Below are positions 1 to 6,691 of a stretch of DNA of 64,000 nt, in pieces. A program made the translations under genes and the position numbers. This DNA comes from Parachryseolinea silvisoli (GTDB lineage Bacteria; Bacteroidota; Bacteroidia; Cytophagales; Cyclobacteriaceae). The stretch's first letter is position 1. Every line of letters begins with the position of its first letter. The notes under the pieces are model-generated. The model saw only the letters and a list, made by a program, of their open reading frames with translations, was not told the origin of the DNA and made no database searches. Location: positions 558,001 to 622,000 of the forward strand of contig NZ_JAIOAO010000002.1 of assembly GCF_021190955.1 (NCBI RefSeq), given 5' to 3'.

Positions 1-20
1 GCGGGCTACAGGGAAACGGG

Positions 21-797
21 CTAACGCAATAGCATAAGCACCGCCGCCAGCACTGTCATGCCTTTGATAAACCAACGGTACGTCTTGTCTTTCAAATGCT
101 TTACGATGACAACACCAATATAGGCGCCGAGGCCAATGGCCGGTAACGTCATCAAATCAAGCAAGAGACTATTCCAGGTAATCGTATGCCAGCTCCATAC
201 ATGAAAGGGTACCTTAAACAAGTTCATCACCATAAAGAACCACGCCGTCGTACCAATGAATACATTCTTGGGTAGACGCATGGAAAGAAAATACACCGCC
301 ATGACGGAACCGGCCAGGTTACCCACCATCGATGTAAAGCCGCCGGTAGTTCCGGCAAGTCCGGCAAACCAGGGGCTGTCGGGAACATCTTCCTTCCGCC
401 CGTGCTCCAACCAAATCATGATGACTACAATCAGGATGATGGTCACCGCCATGATCAGCCGGAATACATCGTCGGGTATATTCTTGCCGACAATCGTGCC
501 CAGGATGGTACCCGTTACCGCCCAGGGGAAAAGCTTGCGCAGGTATTTCCACTCGGCATGACGATGGTAGTACACCACGCCCAGGATATCGGCCATACAA
601 AGAATAGGCAGCATTATACCACTGGAAAGCTGACCACCAAACACCGATGCCAGCAACGGTACCGCCATCATGCCCATGCCGTGTACACCCGTCTTGGACA
701 TACCAATAAAGACCGCTACCAGGAAAAATATAAAAAGATCGGCAACCGAAAGCTCAAACGAAAAAAGAGAGATCATACCGGGGATGACATCAAACAT
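21..797 (-). CDS. TauE/SafE-family membrane transporter (probable sulfite/anion exporter)
   Basis: A 258-residue, very hydrophobic protein with roughly eight predicted membrane helices arranged as two halves, the size and pattern of the TauE/SafE (DUF81) family. The first half carries the family-like segment GMSKTGVHGMGMMAVPLL (about residues 32-49). The family exports small organic or sulfur-containing anions across the inner membrane; the substrate here cannot be told. Its ATG lies 8 bases inside the end of the deoxynucleoside kinase gene, so it is probably translated from the same leftward message as corA and the kinase. An alternative start is Met8. The stop is 20 bases from the window edge. 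Family assignment is good, substrate unknown. Confidence 0.85.
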   Translation of the reverse strand: MFDVIPGMISLFSFELSVADLFIFFLVAVFIGMSKTGVHGMGMMAVPLLASVFGGQLSSGIMLPILCMADILGVVYYHRHAEWKYLRKLFPWAVTGTILGTIVGKNIPDDVFRLIMAVTIILIVVIMIWLEHGRKEDVPDSPWFAGLAGTTGGFTSMVGNLAGSVMAVYFLSMRLPKNVFIGTTAWFFMVMNLFKVPFHVWSWHTITWNSLLLDLMTLPAIGLGAYIGVVIVKHLKDKTYRWFIKGMTVLAAVLMLLR

Positions 798-1422
798 GAA
801 ATAAGCTGTTCAGCTCGAGGTCGATCTTATTGACGATAAAAGAAAAATCCTCTATACGTTCAACAAAGTCCAGCTCGTTCACATCGATTATCAGCAAACG
901 GCCCGGCTTGTAGTGTTGAATCCAGTTTTCGTAGTGTGTGTTGAGATTCTTCAGATAATCAAGCCGGATGGAATATTCATAATCACGACCCCGCTTTTCG
1001 ATCTGACGCACCAGCTTGGGAATGTCCGCCTTTAAATAGATCAGCAAATCGGGCGGCTGCACAAACGCGATCATCGACTGAAAGGTGTCCAGGTAGCAGG
1101 CATAGTCACGCTCCGACATAAAGCCACTACGGTGCAAATTCGCCGCAAATATGTAAGCGTCTTCGTAGATGGTACGGTCCTGTACCGTGATCTTCTCACT
1201 GGCGCGTATACGGGCCACTTGCTTGAACCGGCTTGTCAGGAAATAAATTTGTACATGAAATGCCCACCGTGGCATGTCGCCGTAAAAATCGCGCAGATAA
1301 GGGTTGTCCTCTACAGATTCGAGCAGCGCTTCCCATCCGTAGTGTCGTGCAAGTTTTTGAGACAGGGTGGTCTTGCCGCACCCGATGTTACCACAAATGG
1401 CAATATGCTTCAGTTCCTGCAT
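790..1422 (-). CDS. Deoxynucleoside kinase
   Basis: Predicted 210-residue enzyme that phosphorylates deoxynucleosides with a nucleoside triphosphate, for nucleotide salvage in the cytoplasm. Visible signatures are the P-loop GNIGCGKT (residues 11-18), VEDNPYL near residue 37, and DRTIYED (82-88), which corresponds to the DRS/ERS motif of dNK/TK2-like kinases. A further upstream Met would add 19 residues lying inside the end of corA; I chose the ATG at 1422 because MQELKHIAICGNIG begins directly with the first beta strand. The gene overlaps the end of the TauE gene start by 8 bases. Which base it prefers (dA/dG versus dC/T) is not readable. Confidence 0.88.
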   Translation of the reverse strand: MQELKHIAICGNIGCGKTTLSQKLARHYGWEALLESVEDNPYLRDFYGDMPRWAFHVQIYFLTSRFKQVARIRASEKITVQDRTIYEDAYIFAANLHRSGFMSERDYACYLDTFQSMIAFVQPPDLLIYLKADIPKLVRQIEKRGRDYEYSIRLDYLKNLNTHYENWIQHYKPGRLLIIDVNELDFVERIEDFSFIVNKIDLELNSLFHV

Positions 1423-1438
1423 ACAGATCGGTGCCGGC

Positions 1439-2389
1439 TTACAGCCATTTCTTGCGTTTAAAATACCAAAGGAAGGCAAGCGAAGAGAAGATCATCAACC
1501 CAATAGCAAATGGATAACCACCTGTCCACCCGAGTTCAGGCATGGCCTTAAAGTTCATCCCATAGATACTCGCAATGAGTGTAGGCGGCATAAACACAAC
1601 GGTCACCACCGTAAAGATCTTAATGACCGTGTTCTGCTCGATGTTGACGAGACCCAGGAAAGTATTCTGCAAGTATTCCAGACGCTCGGAGCTGAACTGC
1701 GCGTGTTGCAACAGCGAGCCAATATCTTTGATGATTACTTTTAAACGCTCGTTCTCGATCTTGTTGAATTCCGGGATACGAATGAGGGAGCTTACCACCC
1801 GCTGCTTTTCCGTGATGGTTTCGTGTAGCAGCATGGTGTTCTCCTGCAACTGGGCAATGTTCAGCAGCATGTCCTCTTTCAATGACTCGCGAGCGATAAG
1901 CTCCTTGCTGATGGCATTAACTCGTCGGTTGATGCTTTCGATCAGGTCGGCGTCGCTGTCGATGCGGCTCTCTAAGATTGTCAGGAAAATATCCAGGCCA
2001 TGCTCTTTGGTCTCGGCGTTCATGGACTTCAGCTTGCGCACCGCTTCCGCAAATGTCTTGAGATCGCCCTGGCGATAGGTAAAGAGAATATTCCCTTTTA
2101 AAATGAACGTGACGTTCTGCACCGAAAGCTCCACGTCACTGGAGATGAAACCCAGGTTAATTTCGATAGTTTCCTCCGTTTCGAGAAATCGCGAGCTGCT
2201 TTCGATCTCTTGTGCCTCCTGGTGGGTAAAGAATTCGATCTTAAAATTACGCTCCACAAACACCTTCTCCTGTTGCGACGGAGACTGCAGGTCTATCCAA
2301 ATGATATTGGACAACTTCATGATCTCCTCGTGCGGCGGGTTTTTATGCTGCTCCAGCTTTCCTTGTCGAAGGGTGTATACTCGGATCAT
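1439..2389 (-). CDS. corA: CorA-type magnesium/cobalt channel
   Basis: A 316-residue protein with a long charged helical cytoplasmic region followed by two C-terminal membrane helices. The signature loop YGMNF sits between the helices (GMN at residues 277-279) and the tail is the basic FKRKKWL, as in CorA/MIT pentameric channels that admit Mg2+ and other divalent cations. Length is normal for the family. The stop lies 17 bases upstream of the chosen kinase start, so corA is likely the first gene of a three-gene leftward operon. Regulation in this family is by Mg2+ binding to the cytoplasmic funnel; no upstream riboswitch was recognised here. Confidence 0.93.
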   Translation of the reverse strand: MIRVYTLRQGKLEQHKNPPHEEIMKLSNIIWIDLQSPSQQEKVFVERNFKIEFFTHQEAQEIESSSRFLETEETIEINLGFISSDVELSVQNVTFILKGNILFTYRQGDLKTFAEAVRKLKSMNAETKEHGLDIFLTILESRIDSDADLIESINRRVNAISKELIARESLKEDMLLNIAQLQENTMLLHETITEKQRVVSSLIRIPEFNKIENERLKVIIKDIGSLLQHAQFSSERLEYLQNTFLGLVNIEQNTVIKIFTVVTVVFMPPTLIASIYGMNFKAMPELGWTGGYPFAIGLMIFSSLAFLWYFKRKKWL

Positions 2390-2555
2390 AGTCTTCTAAG
2401 CAGCCTGCAAGTTAGGGCCATTCTTTTAAATACAAACCATTAATCTGTCAGGACGGCCGCAGTTAAAATAACGTTTCCGGAACTCGTTCCATTTTTGGCA
2501 CAAGCATTGGGTTTTCAAACGTAAAGTAGTAAATCGTATATCTTATCCTACAACC

Positions 2556-3419
2556 ATGAACCGTAAAGAAGCATTAAAAACTATGGCCGTGGCGGGGATC
2601 GGGTCGCTGGCACTGCCGGCATTCGGATCGTCTGCTCAGCCCCTTGAACCCATACCCATGAAAGGAAACATCAACCATTCCGTATGCCAGTGGTGCTACA
2701 ACGGCATGCCCCTGGAAGACCTTGTCAAAGCCGCAAAAGCCATGGGCATTAAATCGGTCGAGCTCCTCAACGCAGAGCAGTGGCCTGTAGCCTTGAAACA
2801 CGGCCTGACATGCGCCATGGCCTACGGCAGCCCCATCGGCCTGACAAAAGGATTTAACGACCCGTCGCTGCACGCGCAACTCCTCAAAGACTATACCCTC
2901 AACATTCCCAAAGCAGCCGACGCCGGCCTCAAGAATGTCATTTGTTTTAGCGGCAACCGTAATGGACTGACTGACGAGCAAGGATTGGAAAACTGCGCCC
3001 GCGGACTCGAGCCTGTATTGAAACTGGCCGCGAAACACAACATCACCCTCTGCATGGAGCTGCTAAACAGCAAAGTAGATCACAAAGACTACCAGTGCGA
3101 CCACACCGAATGGGGTGTAAAGCTGGCCGAAAAGACCGGCATGGACAACTTCCAACTACTGTATGATATCTACCACATGCAGATCATGGAAGGTGACGTA
3201 ATTGCCACCATCAACAAACACAAGAAATATATCGGCCATTATCACACGGGGGGGGTACCCGGTCGTCACGAAATAGACGAGTCACAAGAGCTATACTACC
3301 CAGCCATTATGCGAGCCATCGCTGCCACCGGCTTCAAGGGATTCGTCGCACAGGAATTCATACCGGCCAAAGACCCCATGACATCACTGGCCGCTGCTGT
3401 AAAGCTCTGCGATATCTAA
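2556..3419 (+). CDS. Exported hydroxypyruvate isomerase-like TIM-barrel protein
   Basis: 287 residues. An N-terminal export signal (NRKEALKTMAVAGIGSLALP) looks like a Tat signal with Arg-Lys in place of Arg-Arg, ending near Ala27. The rest is an AP-endonuclease-2/xylose-isomerase-like TIM barrel of the hydroxypyruvate isomerase (Hyi) type: Glu168 in CMELLN, Asp204 and His207 in YDIYHMQ, His230 in GHYHTGG and Glu267 in VAQEF are candidate metal ligands or the catalytic glutamate pair. Such proteins interconvert small keto-sugars; the true substrate of the exported Bacteroidota versions is unknown. It stands alone, divergent from corA, and ends at a strong bidirectional hairpin. A role in periplasmic sugar catabolism is inference. 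Confidence 0.82.
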   Translation: MNRKEALKTMAVAGIGSLALPAFGSSAQPLEPIPMKGNINHSVCQWCYNGMPLEDLVKAAKAMGIKSVELLNAEQWPVALKHGLTCAMAYGSPIGLTKGFNDPSLHAQLLKDYTLNIPKAADAGLKNVICFSGNRNGLTDEQGLENCARGLEPVLKLAAKHNITLCMELLNSKVDHKDYQCDHTEWGVKLAEKTGMDNFQLLYDIYHMQIMEGDVIATINKHKKYIGHYHTGGVPGRHEIDESQELYYPAIMRAIAATGFKGFVAQEFIPAKDPMTSLAAAVKLCDI

Positions 3420-3438
3420 AGTAAAGCAGTGCGAAGAA

Positions 3439-3486
3439 AAAACAGCGTGAGCGTGTTCGCTCCCGCGTTCACGCTCACGCTGTTTT
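3439..3486. terminator. Bidirectional rho-independent terminator
   Basis: A 17-base perfect inverted repeat (arms 3439-3455 and 3470-3486, loop of 14 bases). The arms begin with AAAA and end with TTTT, so it can serve both the rightward isomerase gene ending at 3419 and the leftward rlmI gene ending at 3490. The core GCGTGAGCG resembles the hairpin at 52664-52702. Confidence 0.85.
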
Positions 3487-3489
3487 ATG

Positions 3490-4677
3490 TTACTCCACAA
3501 ACAACACCAACCCCTTAAGATATTCCCCCTCCGGATGGAAGATCGAAACAGGATGATCCGCCGGTTGCGACAAATGATGCAGCACCTTTATCTGCCTCCC
3601 CGCCTGTATCGCCGCCGACACAATCGTATCGTAAAAAAGCTGCCGGTCTACAACCTGCGAGCAGGAGAAGGTAAAGATGACACCCCCTGGACGAATCACT
3701 TTCATTGCCTCTGCATTCAACCGTTGATAGCCACGCACTGCCTGGTGACGTGCATCGCGGTGTTTGGCAAACGCCGGAGGGTCCAGTACAATGACATCAT
3801 ACGCATGATGTTTGTCCGCCAGAAAATCAAACGTGTCGATGGCATAACAAGAATGCTTTTCTGCATCAAAACCATTAAGCTCCAAATTTTTGCGTGTCAG
3901 CTGAATGGCCTTCTCCGAAGCATCCACGGAGTGTACTACCTGTGCGCCGGCCTCCAGCGCATACACCGAGAATCCCCCAGTATAACAAAATGTATTTAAC
4001 ACCGTTTTACCGGCACTAAACTCTCCCAGGAGCCGGCGGTTCTCACGCTGATCTAAAAAGAATCCAGTCTTCTGACCCTCCTCCCAATCAATGTAAAATT
4101 TCTTTCCGTGCTCAACAACAATATGCGGCACCGCGCTCATACCCGACAAATACTCGTTATGGTGTTCATCGCGCAGCTTGCCAGGCAACGTGCCATGACT
4201 CTTGTAATACACCGTCTGCAACCCAGCGCCTAGTGCTTTCAGCAGCGCCTCCGCGATACGGTGACGATCTTCGTGCATGCCCGCATCGTGCGCCTGAACA
4301 ATAGCCACACCATCATAATAATCAACGATAAGGCCCGGCAGGCCATCACCCTCGCCGTGGATCAGTCGGAAGGCATTGGTTGTCTCCGTCGGCAAACCGG
4401 CGCTTTTCCGTAGCTGCAATGCCTGGCGAAACTTGTTTTCCCAGAAATGCTCGCCCAGTTCATCTGCACCAAATTGTAGCATCCGTACCATGATGCTACC
4501 CTTCTGATAATGACCAAAGCCAAGCCGCTTTCCTTTATAGCTCAACACTTCCACCCAGCAGCCGTCTGTCAACGAACCGGTAGATTCTTGTATCGCCCCT
4601 GAAAAGATCCAGGGGTGATACCGCTCAATGGAGTGCTCCTTTCCTTTCTTTAAAATGACTGTTCCAGATTGAACCAT
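3490..4677 (-). CDS. rlmI: 23S rRNA m5C1962 methyltransferase RlmI family
   Basis: 395 residues, the usual RlmI/RlmK length. The N-terminal ~75 residues form a PUA-like RNA-binding domain (begins GTVILKKGKEHSIERYHPW), followed by an EEHEE-type linker and a Rossmann methyltransferase domain. Visible motifs are KTGFFLDQRENRR, the SAM motif VLNTFCYTGGFS, LDPPAFAK (motif IV) and TFSCSQ with Cys339. The family methylates a cytosine of 23S rRNA using S-adenosylmethionine. A possible promoter overlaps the end of the upstream methyltransferase gene. Exact target base in this organism is inferred from the family only. Confidence 0.9.
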   Translation of the reverse strand: MVQSGTVILKKGKEHSIERYHPWIFSGAIQESTGSLTDGCWVEVLSYKGKRLGFGHYQKGSIMVRMLQFGADELGEHFWENKFRQALQLRKSAGLPTETTNAFRLIHGEGDGLPGLIVDYYDGVAIVQAHDAGMHEDRHRIAEALLKALGAGLQTVYYKSHGTLPGKLRDEHHNEYLSGMSAVPHIVVEHGKKFYIDWEEGQKTGFFLDQRENRRLLGEFSAGKTVLNTFCYTGGFSVYALEAGAQVVHSVDASEKAIQLTRKNLELNGFDAEKHSCYAIDTFDFLADKHHAYDVIVLDPPAFAKHRDARHQAVRGYQRLNAEAMKVIRPGGVIFTFSCSQVVDRQLFYDTIVSAAIQAGRQIKVLHHLSQPADHPVSIFHPEGEYLKGLVLFVE

Positions 4678-4693
4678 AATACTTATTAACCCT

Positions 4694-4725
4694 CAAAATT
4701 AATCGCTATTTCATTCGCGTGGCAA
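4694..4725 (-). promoter_or_regulatory. Possible Bacteroidota-type promoter for rlmI
   Basis: Reading leftward, TTG (4725-4723), a 21-base spacer, then TAATTTTG (4701-4694) matches the Bacteroidota -33/-7 consensus. The spacer is slightly long and the site overlaps the end of the preceding gene, so confidence is modest. Confidence 0.4.
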
Positions 4726-5917
4726 CCGCCAGGAATTTTCTTCCCGCGCCCGAGAAGGCCACCAGGTACTTATCACCACCGTCTTGCAATCCAACCTTCT
4801 TTTTTAATGCCTCTGCTGCCAGCGGGTAATTTCGTGTGATAACATTCCCTTTGCCTTCGGGGAAGAAAGGTAACACCTCTTTTGCATCGCTTCTCACAAA
4901 AGCCTCCACTTTAAACACGCGTCCCGGAAAATCTTCCACAAGCGTGTCACTGGTATAGACGTGTGTATTGATCTGTATTTTCGATACGCCATACCGGCTG
5001 GCAAGGAGCTTGAAAGCTCCGGCCTTCAACACCGCCACGTTTGGCTCATACAAGTACGACGCAGGCGGCGTGTCGGTCACCTGCGCTTGTTGTTCTTCCG
5101 ACAAGGTAAAGGAGAAGGTCTCCGGCACGTCGTGTTTCAAATTAACCGCGACGATCAAAGGCGCACCCGTATACCCTCGGCGACAAAAAAATAGCAGCTC
5201 TTTACACTCGTTATTTACTGCCACGATGTAAACGGTCTTCACACACGACAGTTCTTTTAAACCCTGTTGCACATCTAGCAATGGTGACGCTTTTATCAGT
5301 AGGTCGTTTGTCTTCGCAAAGATCTGGTCCTGTAATGTCGCCACGTCGGGTATACAGTCGCTTAGCCTAAACACCTTCTGCGTTCCCGCACGGCGCGACG
5401 GATCGATGTAAACCAAATCAAACACCGCCGGATCGTCACCGAGAAACACCTCGGCTGTCGTATTGTAGTAGTGTATATTTCGAGCACCCAGGCGATCGTG
5501 GTTGTGCCGGGCTATAGTTTGTAGCGACTCGTTAGGTTCGATGGCGTGTACATGCTGAAATGCCTGGCTGAGAAAAAATGTATCGATGCCAAAACCCTCG
5601 GTAAGATCGGCTACCGTTCCCAGCGGAACACCCTCTCGCTGAAGGATGTATTGTTTATAGCGCGCAGTCTGTTCGGAAGACGACTGCTCCAGGTTAATAC
5701 CAGGAGGATATACAATACCCTCCGTCTGATAATACCCCGGCAGCTTATCCTTCGCCTTCCGGCGCGCGGCAATCTGTTCGGCCACGCGCGCCGCCGGTAC
5801 ACCTGCGATCGCCTTGTGTCTCAACACCAGCTGTCGCTCGTCATCATGCTCATGCGCACGAATAAACTCCTGAACGGCGACCGCAAGAAGCGAAGTATAG
5901 TCGTTACTGTTTGCCAT
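4706..5917 (-). CDS. SAM-dependent methyltransferase with THUMP-like C-terminal domain
   Basis: 403 residues. After an alpha-helical N-terminal region, a class I methyltransferase core shows the SAM-binding motif DLTEGFGID (104-112) and the acidic strand-2 end HAIEPNE, followed by the motif-IV-like YIDPSRR. The C-terminal part, with an RYGVSK segment and the ending GRKFLAVATRMK, resembles the THUMP-like domain annotated in Bacteroidota homologues, which suggests an RNA substrate, but the target is undescribed. Its ATG shares one base with the stop of the LAB_N gene (TGATG), so the two are probably translationally coupled. rlmI follows 28 bases downstream. Confidence 0.8.
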   Translation of the reverse strand: MANSNDYTSLLAVAVQEFIRAHEHDDERQLVLRHKAIAGVPAARVAEQIAARRKAKDKLPGYYQTEGIVYPPGINLEQSSSEQTARYKQYILQREGVPLGTVADLTEGFGIDTFFLSQAFQHVHAIEPNESLQTIARHNHDRLGARNIHYYNTTAEVFLGDDPAVFDLVYIDPSRRAGTQKVFRLSDCIPDVATLQDQIFAKTNDLLIKASPLLDVQQGLKELSCVKTVYIVAVNNECKELLFFCRRGYTGAPLIVAVNLKHDVPETFSFTLSEEQQAQVTDTPPASYLYEPNVAVLKAGAFKLLASRYGVSKIQINTHVYTSDTLVEDFPGRVFKVEAFVRSDAKEVLPFFPEGKGNVITRNYPLAAEALKKKVGLQDGGDKYLVAFSGAGRKFLAVATRMK

Positions 5918-6573
5918 CAGGGGGTAGCGTGTGCCCTCGCTTTGGCACGACCGTGAAGAATAATATTTCGTGTATACACAAAAATGCCAAGGCTCTGCGC
6001 CACCAGCAGCACCGGATCAATCGGTGTACGATACGCCGCATAAACAATGATCATGACCGACGCCACCAGGCTGATGATCCAAAAACCCAACGGGAGAATA
6101 GACTTTTTATACTTCTCGGAATAATACCACTGGTATACAAACCGCAGGTTCAACAACAATTGACCGATTGCCCCTAAGATCAGCAGCGGGTGTGTAAAAT
6201 CCGTCTTCGTCATGAGGTTGGTCATCGCCTCCTCAGACACAACCAATACCCACACCAGTGTAAAGATGGGCAGCATGATCAGGAAAAACCGAAGCACAAC
6301 GGGCATGACCCTCCAGCTGTCTTTCAACTGCAGATTGCGGATATAAATGAAATACGATAAGGTCTGGCCAAGAATAATAACCGCGTCGTCGCGAATGATA
6401 CCGTATATCAAAAAGAGAAAAGAGCCCAGCAAGCTAAGCTGCCAGAAGAGCGTAGGCGATACTACACGCCCTTGCTTTTCGGAATAGAAAAGCTGCACCA
6501 GCTGCCGACACCCGAACAGCGACTGGGCGAAAAAGCCCAGCCCGTAAACCCAGTATTGCTCGACAAACTCCAT
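5917..6573 (-). CDS. Tandem LAB_N membrane protein (lipid-A-disaccharide synthase N-terminal-like)
   Basis: 218 residues forming about six membrane helices. It contains two copies of the same short domain: residues ~5-80 and ~130-215 each have a glutamine/arginine-bearing helix, an aromatic YSEK motif, P-x-x-FW, a serine-rich helix, an acidic dipeptide turn and a final IY-x-RN or VYTRN. This is the LAB_N domain otherwise found at the N terminus of some LpxB proteins, and its role in the inner membrane is not established. The pattern indicates internal duplication. It is cotranscribed with the THUMP-like methyltransferase through a TGATG overlap. Confidence 0.8.
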   Translation of the reverse strand: MEFVEQYWVYGLGFFAQSLFGCRQLVQLFYSEKQGRVVSPTLFWQLSLLGSFLFLIYGIIRDDAVIILGQTLSYFIYIRNLQLKDSWRVMPVVLRFFLIMLPIFTLVWVLVVSEEAMTNLMTKTDFTHPLLILGAIGQLLLNLRFVYQWYYSEKYKKSILPLGFWIISLVASVMIIVYAAYRTPIDPVLLVAQSLGIFVYTRNIILHGRAKARAHATP

Positions 6574-6606
6574 TCAACTAAACTGTTATTACCTTCACAA
6601 TGCCTC

Positions 6607-6638
6607 GAAAAAAAAGCCTGATCGAAAAGGATCAGGCT
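6607..6638 (-). terminator. Rho-independent terminator after infB
   Basis: Inverted repeat AGCCTGAT / ATCAGGCT (6615-6622 and 6631-6638) with an 8-base loop. On the minus strand the stem is followed by a run of T (6614 down to 6608). It lies just beyond the infB stop at 6692 and before the LAB_N gene start. Confidence 0.85.
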
Positions 6639-6691
6639 TCTTCTTATTTTCATGGGCCTCTTACGACCGCCCATACGTTGTTAACATTCGC

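Noticed and set aside
2516-2523. TACGTTTG on the minus strand, a match to the -7 box upstream of corA.
   Set aside because: No -33 TTG at a usable distance.
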